Assembly (NCBI RefSeq): GCF_037975245.1
Contig: NC_092562.1
Span: 1,989,001-2,053,000, forward strand
Length of the DNA: 64,000 nt
Reading direction: 5' to 3'
Source of the DNA: Apostichopus japonicus
Lineage: Eukaryota > Echinodermata > Holothuroidea > Aspidochirotida > Stichopodidae
Position 1 is the stretch's first letter. Every line of letters starts with the position of its first letter. The notes beneath the pieces are model-generated. The model was not told where the DNA came from. It worked only from the letters and a program-made list of their open reading frames with translations, and did no database searches. A program made the position numbers and the translations under genes. This document shows, one piece after another, positions 12,545-26,095 of this stretch.

Positions 12545-13205
12545 AAAAGAGATGACGATAGGCAAGTAATAGTTTCGTAAATATTTGTTACAATAAAAAG
12601 TGTTATATGCAGTTCAGTGGAAACAAAACCAGATGGAATTGTTTATCGATACTGCGCAATAACATACACGCACGTCACTGTAGACTTAACAACCACGTGA
12701 AATACACAAAATATTACTATATATCAGTTTTGCGAATTATAACTTAAGAAAGGTATGTAACATTACGACATACTTTACCTATATACACTCTTCACTGTTT
12801 GGGAAAGAAAATAATATTACCAATCAAGATTTTAACAGATTTTTCTTTCTTTGTGCTGGTAAGAGATGACGCTAGTTAAGTAATACTAGTTTTGTCAATA
12901 TATTAAATATTAAGATGGTCCTTGTAAGCTTCCGTAGGTACATTTTTTGGAGGATAGCGCGTCTTTAGGCCACGTATTCAGTGGACATGGGCTGCACACA
13001 TGCCGGTCGCAGAGAGTGTCTCGCCCTCTGGCCAAAGGCAAGGATTCACCGATGCCACATATAGGACGCTTCTGGTCGACCTCTGACCAACCGACCCTCC
13101 TCGCATCCTCCGGGTTCGTTTACGACAACAAAGGAGACATGACACGGGATCCTAGGCCACAAAAAGCACCATACCCACAGCCGGAGGTATTATCGCCTCC
13201 AGCCT
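12545..13205 (+). repeat. Start of block shared with unit B 26096
   Basis: From about 12545 unit A and unit B (from 26096) align again, beginning with 'agagatgacgatag' text. The block also contains a second, diverged copy of the same ~270-bp phrase (agagatgacgctag near 12860 and 26430). The ORF at 12947 lies in this shared non-coding text and is not supported. Confidence 0.7.
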
Positions 13206-13282
13206 TTTTCGAACCCTAGCCACGGTTTACTCGATTAGCAGTGCAAGGTCTTTCGCTTACACCGTCGCGCTAACCAACACAT
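13206..13282 (-). repeat. tRNA-derived SINE head, unit A
   Basis: On the minus strand the text has a pol III A-box-like TTAGCGCGACGG near 13262-13273 and a B-box-like GGGTTCGA near 13209-13216 at tRNA spacing. The same is present in unit B at 26770-26842. It looks like a tRNA-related SINE rather than a working tRNA. Confidence 0.55.
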
Positions 13283-13355
13283 CAACTAGAAAACTAACTT
13301 CAGAACTAATACTTAAAGACGAGACTGAAAAAAAGAGGGAAAATTCAAAAGAGAC

Positions 13356-13427
13356 TTTTGGTGGGTTTCGAACTTACTCGAGATATCAGCTTCTTAGTCT
13401 TCTACTCAACCCACTGAGATAACGCAC
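13356..13427 (-). repeat. Second tRNA-like element, unit A
   Basis: Minus strand reads TTATCTCAGTGGG (A-box-like) and AGTTCGAAACC (B-box-like) at tRNA spacing. The homologue in unit B is near 26925-26990. Confidence 0.5.
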
Positions 13428-14389
13428 GACACTGAAACATTATCCAACTGATATTGAGCTTGGAGAGATACGGTAAAAATACCTTACTAGTTGCAATGAA
13501 AGCAGAAAGCAATGCTTTTCTTTTTATTAGTTCGTCCTATAAATGATCAGATAATGCGAGATTCTTGGTAGTTTAGATGAACAATAGGCTTATCCCATAC
13601 GATGTCACTTTTGATTCTTTCAAGACACGAAGGATTTTAAATTGCAAGAAGAGATGCTCCATTTATAAAAGGAGTTAATCTCAAGTGAAAAATTTCACAA
13701 ATTGATTGCTTCCGATTAAATCATTTGTTATCATAATATAAGAACAAAGGTCATTCCTTCTTAGGTCTGTGTACGATTGGACGCCAATGCTCGACATTTG
13801 ACAAAATTGAACGACAGATCATCCATTTTCTCAAACCAAAAGTCTAAACAGCACACAATGTAAATCGACCCTCCACCTTCAACCACTATGGGTGTGGAGG
13901 GAAGGTGGTGGGGGCAATCACATCATCGAATGTACGCCCCTCATCCTTTTTTTACTTTTGATAATCCTTACTCTCTCAGTCATCTATTGGTTTTGTGAAT
14001 ACGAACAAAACGCTAGAAGAAATCACCGGAAAAAGTAATTGTGCAACTTTCATCTACAATCATACCGTTCCTCAGTATTCTAAAATCTCGATGAAATCAG
14101 TTATAATAGGCTCAAATATGTTGGTGTTAGAAGTTAAAACAAATGTTAGTTCCTCACCATCATATTCCTGGGAGGGTGAATTTACTACGTTAATTAACTC
14201 ACCCATAATGTTGACTGGTATGAGCTGTATATCTCGTCACCTAAATGTATCTATTGAAATTACTCATGTCTGATATATAAGTGCATGTTCGTCACCACAC
14301 ATAAATAGTAGGGAAACGCCTTGGATATCTAAAATAAGATATAGCCTAGTTACGTAGGTATCGGGCTGTCGATTAAGTAGCCATGTGAT

Positions 14390-15700
14390 GGACAACAGCG
14401 GACGACTCGCCGATCAGTTGGTCAAAAACACTGAATACTTTGTAAAAAATACCTCGTTTTATAGGAAGGAACCGTTAGGACAATTTTCCTATCATGGATG
14501 TATTTACAACATCACCTTACCCTTGATTTGTAATGTTTATTGCGATTTCACAATTTAGGTAACTTACATTGAAATCGATAAAACCACAAGGCTATATATA
14601 GCCTATCAAGTGTGTTAATTTGAGGCAAAATATTCAGTTTTACCAAATTTTTCCCGATTTCAAATAGAGCTTCCCGACGTTTATCGCCGAATTATATAAG
14701 CGTGCTACCGTGTAGCATAAAATACTTCAAAACTGAGAAAAAAGGTCAGATCTGATCTTTGTTATAATAGAATCTTGTTTTAAGGAGGAACAAATGCCAT
14801 GAAAATAAATTACTCGTGGATGTATTAACAACATCACTTTACCCTAGATTTGTATTTTTAAGCTAATTTGAAAATGTTAATAATTTTCATGGAAAATGAA
14901 TAAAACACAAAATTGTTCATTTGAGACAAAAGATTCAGTTTCACGAAATTGTTCCGGAGTACAAATAAGGGTTCCAGACGTTTATCTCTAACTTCTAAAC
15001 GACTACGATGGATTCTACAAACAATTAAATTGAGGGAAAAGGGTAAAGTCTGATCTTTTTAATGAAAATAGCTTGTTTCAAGAGGGAACCTATGTTATGA
15101 CAATACATTATCCATTGATGTATTTACAGCATCACTTGATACCTACATTTATAGTTTTCTCGAATTTGAATAGTTTTTAATTTACATCGAAAAATTCAAT
15201 TATACCACAATGCTATAGCCTTTCAATTGTGTTAATTTTAGCCACAATATTCAGTTTTAAAAAATTGTTTAGAACTACATATAAGCTTCCATCCCCTGAT
15301 TTCTGACTTCTAGACGGCTACGGTGGAGTCGAAAAACATTTAAACTGAGAGAAAAGGTCAGGTCTGATCTTTGTAATGATAATAATAATTGCTTGTTTTG
15401 AGTTGGGACCTATGCTATGACAATGACTTTTTCATCGATGTTTTACAACATCACTTTACACATACATTTGTAGTTGTCTCGAATTCGAATATGTTGTTAA
15501 TACATCGAAATGGATAAAACCGCAAGGCTATATCTTTAGAAAAATGAATAATATCACAATGCTACAGCCTTTCAAAAAAATTTGAGTCAAAATATTCAGT
15601 TTTACCAAATTGTTCCGAATTACAAATAAAGCTTCCAGACATTGATCTTTGACTTCTATACGGTGAAGTTGCAGTCTAAAAACATTTAAACTGAGAGAAA
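14390..15700 (+). repeat. ~310-bp tandem repeat, 4 copies (unit A)
   Basis: The phrase 'atcac(c/t)tta/gata' following 'tgatgt(at)tt(ac)aaca' occurs at 14511, 14833, 15131 and 15450, spaced 322, 298 and 319 bp. Each copy continues with 'tttgtagtt..aat..ttaat' and 'attcagttttaccaaattgtt' text. No coding potential. Unit B has five copies. Confidence 0.9.
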
Positions 15701-16405
15701 AAGTCGCTTTGGTTTTAGCATTGTAATGGAGTAAAAGCAATATTTTGTTGCGCACTAATCCGCAGCTAAAAGACAAGGCAAGATAAATAATTCGGAAAAT
15801 GTACGAAATTGCGCTAATCGAGTAGCGTTTCAAAGTAGGACTGAGGTACTGTATAAAGGCTAAGGACTCGCGCACACCTATCTACTGGATAGTATATGCC
15901 TAGTACTGGAGAAGCCCTAATGTAACAGAAGCCAAGCTATCTTCGTAGGTATATTTGCAAATGTTTGATATTTAATTGTTTGAGAAACTTCAGTAGGCCT
16001 AGCTACTTATTTATGATTCTGCGACATGTTTTACTTTGTTCATCACTTACTTTTGGTGAAAAAAAGGTTAAGTTCATACTGCACAGAAACATAATTTTTC
16101 CAATATGCAATTACGTAGCACCATGTGTTTTGCCTAAGTGAGTAACATTGGTTCATATAAAGTAACGATATTTTCGATCTGTTCTATGGAGATTTGAACA
16201 GCAGTCATAGTGGTGAGTGAATTTTGTGTTTTGACGAGAATATTTTTAGTTGCGGTCGCCAAAAAGCTAGTAGGCCTACTTTAACATATTTCAGTGTCGA
16301 GGCCTGACAACCTTTAAAACATGATTTCTCATAGTAGAAATCATGGATACGTTTCATACATGGTATGTATTTGCAATATTGAGTACAAGAATGCTGTTGC
16401 CTGTG

Positions 16406-16438
16406 AGGTCAAATCTCATTTGAGGTCACCAGAGGTCA
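16406..16438 (+). promoter_or_regulatory. Three AGGTCA half-sites, unit B
   Basis: AGGTCA at 16406, 16423 and 16433, with the same 11- and 4-base spacers as unit A. Confidence 0.25.
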
Positions 16439-16642
16439 AACTTTGACAACCATTTTTCATAATATATAACGATGGGAATCGTGGATACTTCTCATACTTG
16501 GTGTGTGGATGCATCACATTGAGTACAAGAACCCTATTGGTGTTTTGGTGGAGGTATGTATTGCCACGTACAGTAATTTATATTGTGACAGCTATTTCTG
16601 GTGCAATAAAGTCATCGAAACCTCAATGCATATTGCAATCTG

Positions 16643-16644
<2 letters not shown>

Positions 16645-16683
<39 letters not shown>
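16645..16683 (+). repeat. (TTA)n microsatellite, unit B
   Basis: Short pure tract at the place of the 300-bp compound repeat of unit A. Confidence 0.95.
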
Positions 16684-16685
<2 letters not shown>

Positions 16686-17990
16686 CTTACATCGTTACCA
16701 TGCTAACTCCCATACCTTGTATTGAATTATGTGTGCATGTGTGTGTGTGTGTACGCACGGAATGTCAGTGGCTCTGCACTAATCTACCATTAATCAAGTT
16801 ACAGGAGGGTGTAAGGTAACTGCGCAATACATTAACACCCAAATCAGCAACAGGGGATTTCCATGATAATAAACACAAAATCACAGTAGGGATTATACTA
16901 TAATATTAACTGTGTGTATCGCTCCTGTCGTTGATAGTACTAATGCATAAGACGTACCTTCCTAATGAAAGCGAGATCAAATGACATTTGATACCATATG
17001 TTTAAGAGCTGCCACATGAAGATAAAGATGGAATGACTATAACTATCTGCCCTGTTTTATGTAGGGGCATCAAGCTTCTTGGAATATTATTAGCACACCC
17101 TTCCGTTTACAGATACTATAGTCTCAACATGCCTGAGAATGCACCATATGTCTTCTTCATTTTTCTTACTAGGACCGGCAGCCATTCCCCTCCCATACAA
17201 TTAGCTTCATTGACCCAACGACAGCACCCCTCTTTCATATTATACTTCATTCACATCTGGCCCTCCCAAAAGATTCACTACCTAAATCAGTTGGGGTAAT
17301 GTCTGAGTAATGTAATGAGCACAATTTTGTGTTCATAGCTCTTTTAACACAGGGGTTTCAATCCCACTTGAAAAGTGGGGTGGTGTGGGGTGGGGTGTGG
17401 GGGTTGTGGGGTGGGGGACATAAATGACTGAAAATGGATAAAACTCAAGGAGTTAACATCTTTGCGCAAAGACTGCTGGGGTCTAGGTGCCCACCTTAGG
17501 CCACTGATGGGGTCCAAGAGCGAAGCCCCGACGGGGTCAAGGGGGCGGAGTCACACCTATATATCTTCAAGTGCACTTCTATTTGGTTCCTGAATTGATA
17601 AGTCAGTCATAAATAGACTTTAACCCACGTTATATCTGACAAGTGATAAGACATAAATTAAGAATGTCTTATCTATTTAACATCAAGGTGTTACTTAGGG
17701 CCTTTATCGTGAGTAATAAAATTGTGACTGAAACCAATACGGAAACATTCTTTGCACGCAAGAATAAAATCACCGTGTTATTTAGATGTATACAACATGC
17801 ACACATATGGTATCATATACATGCTTTAGGTGAGAATACTTGAATTTTGTTCAATTGATACCAATTACTTGGTACTTATTAGTTCCCCTAAATAGTCCTG
17901 TAGAGACTCAACGTATGCTTTCTCTCATATATATAACTCATTACGTTTTCAATTGTATAGGCTATATTCATTTGCCTTTGTCGTTTACCT

Positions 17991-18094
<104 letters not shown>

Positions 18095-18964
18095 TTTACG
18101 TAATGTTTACTTTATAAAATACCAACCTTATCAGTTCAGCGTGGGTGTTCTCGTGATATCAAAGTCCAAACTCAATTGTATAAGATCCGTGCGTTATATC
18201 CATTGTATATATACGTACAATGTACTGCGTATTTTCTCATGTGTTTTCATCTTGGTCCGATTCGTAACAGTGTAGGAAGAAAAAATTCGGCTAGGTTGAT
18301 ACAAGACTAAAGTTAAAGGTAAACATTATATTTAGGTAAGTCTTGAAATGTAAAACGGTGATAATTTCAAACATGTTTCCTTAGTTCATCTATATTTTGA
18401 TTTACCATTAAATGGGAAATAATATAACCAAATTACAATGGTGGTTAGTATTATCGTTATTTTGTATATCTATTGCCATCGGTAGTACTAGGGCTAAAAA
18501 ATTCCACACAGAACAGATATCGAGATTATTGCCATGATGCCGTATTCTCTAAACCTTGAAGTTACTGACTGTTTGAGTGAACTTCAAATCATCATGTATT
18601 TGTCATTACAAGTCAACTGGTTTTGACTTTGATGAGCCAATGATGGCTTCTTCGCGAGTTCCTGTTGCAGGAGGCTCTAACAATACATACGTAAACGTGT
18701 ATGAGGTCGTATTGGTCATCAGCTACGCCTGAACAGTTCCATTATGCCAGTGATCGAGTTGCACCAATATCTAGAATTCTGTGTTTATAGGGCATGCAAG
18801 GAATACCCGTCATACCGTAAATTACAAAGAACAGTTTTGTTTATTCAGTTCATTACAGGTCTTTCCATTTAATTTACCTACTCTCAATTTGTGAATCCAG
18901 ATTATGATATGCATAAACACTTATCTTAATATCTTTCTTTACAGCTTCAATTTCCGAGACAAAA

Positions 18965-21718
18965 ATGGCCTGCCCATCGCCTTGGAAAGACATCGCAGAT
19001 ACATTCTTCGAATGTTCAATTTGTTTGGATCTGTTTAAAGAACCGAAACTATTACCATGCCTGCATAGATTCTGTAAACAATGTCTGGAACCTATGCTAG
19101 ATAGACATGTTGGGAGATTTGAATGTCCTCTTTGTAAAGATGTCTGTAAAATACCAAACAATAGAATCGATGGATTCAAGACTGACTTCCATATGCAAAG
19201 TATGCTGCAGTTTATTCAGCTACAGAAAACATTTGAAAACAAAGAAGAGAGAGAATGTATTAGCTGTGAAGAGAAGTTAAAGGTTACAGCGTACTGTTTT
19301 ATATGTAAAGGATTTTTTTGTGTTCAGTGTTATCAATTTCATTTGACCAATAAGATGTTTATCAAACATCAGAAACACTTATTAGCTCTGAATGATCTTG
19401 AGGGGAAAAGTCTCACACAAGAAAAACTTGCATCATTGGTGGAAGCTCCTAGGTGCCGTATTCACCCGGAACACATGGCTCAGTTGTGTTGTTGTACATG
19501 CGGAAACCTCCCCGTTTGTATGACATGTACGTATGGTGAACACAAAGGTCATGAACTTCGTGACGTCGGGAAAGTGGCGAACGACGAAAGGGAATACTTG
19601 AAGGAGATATTGGAAGAACTTGTAAAACGTAAAGATACTGTATTCAACATTGCTGATAAAATCAACAGAGTGAATAATGACGTTCTGTCCATTGTCGCTG
19701 AAACTAAAGCAAAATGGAAATCACAGTACGAAGATCAGACCAGGAAGTTACAAAATGAGAAAGAGAAAGAAATGAGAGAATTCAACAGACTCAAAACAGT
19801 TTTTGAAGAAAGTACTCGAAACAAAATAAAAGAATTAGAAACAGAAATGGAAGAGAAAATTAGAAAAATAAGAGACGAGTACGACAGAATGAAGGAAATC
19901 AAAATTAGGGAATCAAAAGAGGAAGAGGACACCAAACGCAATGAAATTGAAAGCAGAAAATTAAAAATTGACGAAACATTGAACCGACTTGATGCGGTAA
20001 TGAATGATAGAAATAAAACAATAGACGAACAACAGCAACGCAAACTTAGAGAAACACAAAACTTATCAGATCATTGTAATCAATGGGTCAAAAAGTTTGA
20101 AAATTTGTCTACTATATCTTCGAGTGTCCTTGAATCATACAACCACTGGACAGACGCACAGTGTATTCCTGATATAAGAGCAGCGAGTGAACCTCTAGTT
20201 GAGGACATAATGAAAGATTTTCCAGAAATTGAATCTTTATCTGATATAACAATGGATGATTTACCAATATTGTGTATTGATAAGGTAAATATATCGGAAA
20301 ATGTAGAATCTGTTGTTGATGTTGATGTAACTAAAACTAATAAGTTTTTTTTAAGTAGTATAACAACTACTGCCTCTGGTTACATCATCGTCTCTGGGAG
20401 AACATCACATGACCATTCATTTATCACTGTCATAAATAGACAAGAACGTCAGATTCGTCATAACAAGATAGATACAGTCAAAGGGGGCCCTCTTTCTCAT
20501 AGTCGTTACTGCGCTGCTTTATCACGTGATAAGATAGCTTCGGTTTGTACATCCAATCAGATTGGTGTTTATAATATTCATGATGGGTCCTTGACTCAAA
20601 ATAACATCACGTTCCTCTTTGATGACATCAAAACGGTGGATAAGAAGCATGCGAGTTCTATAACTACTGATACTATACGTGGCCACATCATTGTAGGTAC
20701 ATCACGAAAGATTGGATTGCTATTTATATTTGATGAAGAATTGAATTTCATTCGAGCTCTGAAGCTGCCAGAGGTTATAAAATGGTCAAGAGATATCCTT
20801 TATCATGAAGGCGTTCTGCTGATATGCGAGTCAGAGAGTAGATGTGCATACGCTGTAACCATGGATACATCTAAAACAGAAGCAGAGTTACTATACGAGT
20901 TTCCGAAACCAGATATTGACGGACTGACTTGGTATCCTTTGAGTATATGTAAAGACAGTGCAGGTTTTGTATACATCTTGTGGCGTAGTGCTGGAAAAGC
21001 TATCATCACACAGTACAGTCAAGATGGTCAGCAGTTGTTGACAACCAAACGTACAGAAGATACACCAGGGTGTATGACAACAATGATGACAGAGGAGGGA
21101 GAGAAGCTATTGGTAGCTACATCACGGTCAGGAAAGATGCTTTGTTATGGTCTGGTGAGTTTATCTCAGTGTTTCTTATTTTAATATTAATAGATATTAC
21201 AGGATACTCTGATGTAACGGTACATTAAACTGGGACAATATCGCCAAGGATATTATCTTAATGTACTGACTTTTTGTATGACCAAATAGTATGTTATATC
21301 AATAACTTTAAAGATAGTTTTCGATTAGATTTAGCTCAAGTAATTGTAGAAGTTATTTCCCAAACCCCTGGCAAAGTTCATGAAACTAAAGAGCACAAGT
21401 TGTTCACTATTTCCTATAGGGAATCGTAAAAGAAAGATTAAAGACTTATAAAATGAGATCATGGTATTGTTATTGACAAGACATCGCAATGCCAACTTGA
21501 TTTAAAAGTAATAAAACCAGAACAAAAAGCAGAAAAGTGTACAGAATAGGCAAAAGAAAATACAAGAAAAAAAGGTATTTGTTTGCAGAAAAACATAACA
21601 CTAACAATCTATATCTAACATGATTTGTTTGATTATTATAAATGTACTTCAAACGTTTAGAGAACTGGTTTAGCGTTTTTAACTTTATAAATGTTCTGTC
21701 CAACAGATGCCAGAATAA
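18965..21718 (+). CDS. TRIM-family E3 ubiquitin ligase with NHL-like propeller, copy B
   Basis: Paralogue of the genes at 3119 and 34032, with the same domain order and all eight RING zinc ligands. The predicted CDS is join(18965..21154,21707..21718), 733 aa; the unspliced frame would end at 21184. The last exon again encodes Met-Pro-Glu, here with stop TAA instead of TGA. Within the first 101 residues it differs from copy A at 10 positions, seven of them in residues 43-51, the loop between RING Cys40 and Cys54. In the propeller the changes cluster in short stretches, for example residues encoded near 20329-20410 and 20485-20510. The 3' UTR, including the AATAAA at 22044, is kept. No stops or frameshifts are seen, so it is probably functional. 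Confidence 0.9.
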
Positions 21719-22043
21719 AGTCAACCGTGAAAACATACATGAAAGAAACGAATATCCAGAGCATACACCACACTTAATCGAATATCAAGGGCAGCCGATG
21801 AGGTACAACTAGAGAAACTTTAAGATGAAGTGGATCCTTTATCTTTATCTTATGAAATGACGATACAGTTCCTGATGATTATCAACAGCCCCGGCCAACA
21901 ATAGTAAGAAGAAATAAGTCTGCTTATGTCAGATGGTGGTCATATTGTGATTTTCTGATGTCATAATTCCACTATAACCAATTGTGATGTCATAATGCCA
22001 CTACAAAGTGACGTTCTTCATGTTATTGTAATTTTATTTATTC

Positions 22044-22049
22044 AATAAA
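22044..22049 (+). terminator. Polyadenylation signal, TRIM copy B
   Basis: AATAAA in the same context as in unit A. The equivalent stretch is absent downstream of copy C. Confidence 0.6.
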
Positions 22050-22239
22050 TGTATATGTAAATATTAGGACTGTAGTACTCTCATCGGAGATCAATCCCAT
22101 AAAAGTTAATGATTATATCCAAAATTGGAAACTGAATTTCTTGAAAGTATCACAATTATTATTATTTTCTTTGCAAAACCATGTTTATTTTGTATTTGTG
22201 CGTGTGGTGCGCACGTGTGTGTGTGCGACGCCTTGCTTG

Positions 22240-22560
22240 TAAATACGATATCTCAAGAAGGGAAGCTTGGACAATCTCATATTTCGTGTATAGGAGAACC
22301 GCAATCAGTAGAAGAAGCCTTTTGTTTGTTGTGGACGTCAAAGGTCATTTGGGGTCACTAGGGGTCAAATAGTGAGACCCTGTAAACACGATATCTCAAG
22401 AAGAAAAGCTTGTACATACTCATATATAGAGTGCAGGAGTACCACATTGATTAGAAGCCGCCTATTGTTCAGAGTGGCGGTCAAAGTTCGTTGGGGTCAC
22501 TAGGGGTCAAATTGTGAAACCTTGTAAACACGATATCTCAAGTAGGGAACAATCTCATAT
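22240..22560 (+). repeat. ~142-bp tandem repeat after TRIM copy B
   Basis: Homologue of the block at 6400-6745, with the CACGATATCTCAAG phrase near 22244, 22386 and 22527. It is missing after copy C. Confidence 0.8.
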
Positions 22561-23514
22561 TTCGTGAAAAGAATATACTGAGTCAGATCAGACAGTTGTT
22601 ATAGGGAGGAGATGAAGAGCTCACAAACCTTGTGAAGCCGGAGCACCCGATACTCATGGCTCGTACAGTAACTATTGTTTATGTCCTGTAACACATGTTA
22701 CACGTGTTACGAACAAAACGCAGTAATAACTGATGCACGGTTGTATGACATTTACAGTATAGCTGCTGTACCAACCATTTAGTGCGAGTTCTTTATAATA
22801 CGCGATTTCTAAATGAAGTCGTATTTTGTCGTTTTAGGGAATACCGTTCATTTCCCCACAACCGTGCATTAGTAATTACTACTCTGAGTTCGTAACACGT
22901 TTTACAGGTGACACCAGTAGTTACTGTACTAGCTATGAGTATCGGCTGGAAGCAGGAACCCTAGCAACTCCCCGCCCGGGTCAGGTGCTCCCTTTCAAGA
23001 CACTGGTAACTACTTTTAAAATGAATGTATTAATTACTCTGAAATTGTGTTATGCTTCCTTTGTACACTATACTCCTCGTTTTATACTATACTACACAAT
23101 TCATCCGTTTTATTCAACGACCCCATGTAACTTGCCAAAAAGGAGCCGAGTTCAAATATTACCGGCACTGATCAAAAACATATAGAATTACGATCATCCG
23201 TGCATTAAAAGATTTTACTTTTCTTTTTTCAAGGAACGGTTTTGTTTAGAGCTTATAGGCTTATAATGATTAACGTCACATCTGTTCATCTGTTCAATAA
23301 CTGGGAAGTAGGTCTGTTCAATATTTATTTATTTTTCAAACAAATATATGTATTAGGGTTGAAGTTGAAAACGAAAAACAAAGTTCTCTTCTTGTAAATT
23401 GTTTCATTTCCTTCATATAAGTGTTTATTTCTTCTTGTAACATGTTTTGGAATTTTGTAATCCACTTTTGTACAAAGTTCATATATCTCTCGGTATCTGC
23501 AACAATGGACGGGT

Positions 23515-25713
23515 ATTACTATTTTTAATGTAGATAATTATAATGGAATAACGAACATTTTCTGCTCTTCGTTAACATACTTATTCAAATTCAACACGGA
23601 AGTCAACAATTCTTTAAAATGCTTGAAATCTCATCGATTTTCGTACAACATGTGTCATAATCTCACGAAGGTAAATAAAACTGCTTTAGCCGTGGAGAGA
23701 TTTCAGGGAGCAATAACCTCGATATTATATATGGTAATATACTTGATGGTTGTTTTGGTGTCGATTGAATATATTTGTTCTTTGAAAGAGGACGTACTGG
23801 GTGAAAATTATGATAAAACGTGACGACAAGTGAAGCTAGGTGAAATGCAGGTAAATAAAGTACACAGCGATTATGAATATAAATCAGATTTTTCTTTTAT
23901 GAATAAGCTTCTCTTCTATCTCTTTTTTTGTTGTTGTTGTTTGTTCAGAGAATTTAGGTCTATACTTCAAGATAGCATACAGTTTGTTTGCGACGATGCA
24001 TGCATGCAACAATGAACGAGTTAGAAGTTGACAACAAGCAGCAGCAATGTTGTTATATTTTCTGCGAAATTCTATCACCATATTGTATAACACGCATTAC
24101 GTATACAGAGCATATGCTATAGCCTATATGTTTCAATCTCGTTACTCATTTCGTTGGTTTCGTCATATATATATATATATATATATATATACAGTGTTCG
24201 ACTTATGGCCAAAAAATTGCATAGCAACAAATTTTGACAATTGCTATACAATATTTTTGTTGCATAGCAGTTCCCCAATATTGAATAGCAGTTTTGAAAT
24301 TACCACAAAACGGACCAAATGTTGGCGATCAATGTATTAACTAGAAAATGTTTGTTTATTATTATTATTATTTATACTAGTGTTGCTACGATAATCGTTT
24401 TCAATATCGGTATCGGCCGATATTTGCAATATCGGCAGCATATCGGTATCGGTAAAATTTTGCCTAATTGCCGATAACAGCAGAGCTACCTGTACTTATT
24501 TATACTTGCAATGATTTGTTAATCTGCCCAAGACGATCCATTTCTTTAGCGTCTGTTAAACTCAGATTCATTTTCGATTAATATCCATGGAAACCTGACT
24601 CTCCGTAACATCTAAATACACGTCTACGGCGCGCGAATATAACCATTGACCTTCGTGAACCTTGGCCTACACACAGCATTAGTGTAGCATATATACACTG
24701 TACTAACCATTCATTTCCTCAAAGGCCTCCGTGAAAACCTTGAACATGATGCATACAGTAACTGCACAGTTCAGCAGTGTTGGAAAACCTTGTTCAATTT
24801 CCCGCGAACACACTGCCGATTTCCCGCCGGTGTTCGCCTGCCTAGCACGCGTAACGTGCGAGCATAAAGGCGTGGTGTCCAGGGGCCCGTCTTAGGGCTA
24901 TGGTGGGGTCGCGGGGTAGAACCCCTCGTGGGGATCCTTGGGGCGAAAGCACCCGAAAATTGTTGTCATTTTTTGGGATGACTGGCGATGAAAAAATTCG
25001 CAGTTGAGGATGCAAAATACTGACAACTTTTTTTATTTAAATTGTCACGAAACTGATGAAAATTTTAAAATGACAAGTTAAAGTAGCTGTATTATGTTAT
25101 AAAATGAAAAGAGATTTAATCTGTCTTTCAATCTTTAAAAAGTGCAACTTACAAAACTTCCGATATTATGAAACAAACAACGTTCAGCAAAGCCCCGTTT
25201 CTAGACTGCCTAACAATGAATAGCGTGCACTATGCGTACATTTTTACAACTGCAGTGTTTAACCCTATACCCAACTACTGTACCACGGTACATGTGCTGC
25301 GAATTTGCCCAGGTACCTTCCCAACAACTGTGAGCTCATCCCCTGTATAACACCTGTTTGTTAACATTTTTTGGCACGTTGCCAGGGAACCTTTTAGTTA
25401 CGTGAGATCCGTAACCGCCGAGGTGGTTAGGCTATTTGCTTTACACTTAAGTATGGTAGGATATTATTTTTTCAGGTTTTTTTTCGCTATACGGTCAAGT
25501 CAATAAGTTGTACATTGAGTATAAACTCAATAAATTATAACTTCTACATTGTGATCGACAGTTCGTAAGTTAAGGTTTGAGTGTTTGCTCCCAAATCTGA
25601 CTAGGAATTTGTATCGCACAAATCGGCAGAAAGTGCGATGCTGATTTGAAAACGTCTCGCAAGTTTGTCGTTTTGGATCGCATTTTGCGATGCGATACCG
25701 GAAAAATCGAACA

Positions 25714-25772
<59 letters not shown>

Positions 25773-25796
25773 GTGTGTATGTATATATGTATATGA

Positions 25797-25856
<60 letters not shown>

Positions 25857-25961
25857 TTATATATATATATATGAACTGCATAAACACTGTTTATTGTAAC
25901 AAATATTTACGAAACTATTACTTAACTATCGTCATCTCTTTTACTTATAAATACCTATAAA

Positions 25962-26005
<44 letters not shown>

Positions 26006-26021
26006 ACAGTAAACAATAGTT

Positions 26022-26085
<64 letters not shown>

Positions 26086-26095
26086 TTTATATAAG
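23515..26095. other. Unit B-specific segment
   Basis: Replaces the 7690-12545 segment of unit A. It holds several TA microsatellites (24163-24190, 25717-25770, 25800-25872, 25960-26091) and the transposon at 24192-25716. Both edges of the region are TA-rich on the right and AT-rich on the left. No gene is seen. Confidence 0.75.
24192..25716. mobile_element. DNA transposon with CAGTGTTCGA ends inside a TA repeat
   Basis: Starts CAGTGTTCGA and ends with the exact inverse TCGAACACTG, with TATATA on both sides. The target duplication cannot be measured in a TA tract. It is 1525 bp with no intact transposase. The CAG start would fit hAT. Internal text near 24390-24470 repeats ATATCGGTATCGG, possibly a second nested element. 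Confidence 0.65.

Larger units (their letters stand above)
1..15954 (+). repeat. Tandem segmental-duplication unit A
   Basis: The start of the window matches text at 15955 and 29802 almost word for word, and homology continues through the upstream region, the TRIM gene, its 3' region and the 13-15.9 kb block. Unit A is longer than B mainly because 7690-12545 holds other sequence: an exon pair of an unrecognised gene, a LINE and a MITE. The segment 7727-8225 of that stretch matches 37205-37760, the flank of unit C. The left edge of the window falls inside the array, so more copies may lie upstream. Confidence 0.93.

Noticed and set aside
13995-14273. 92-codon ORF in unit A
   Set aside because: The homologous stretch in unit B is interrupted, and the text is part of non-coding unit sequence.
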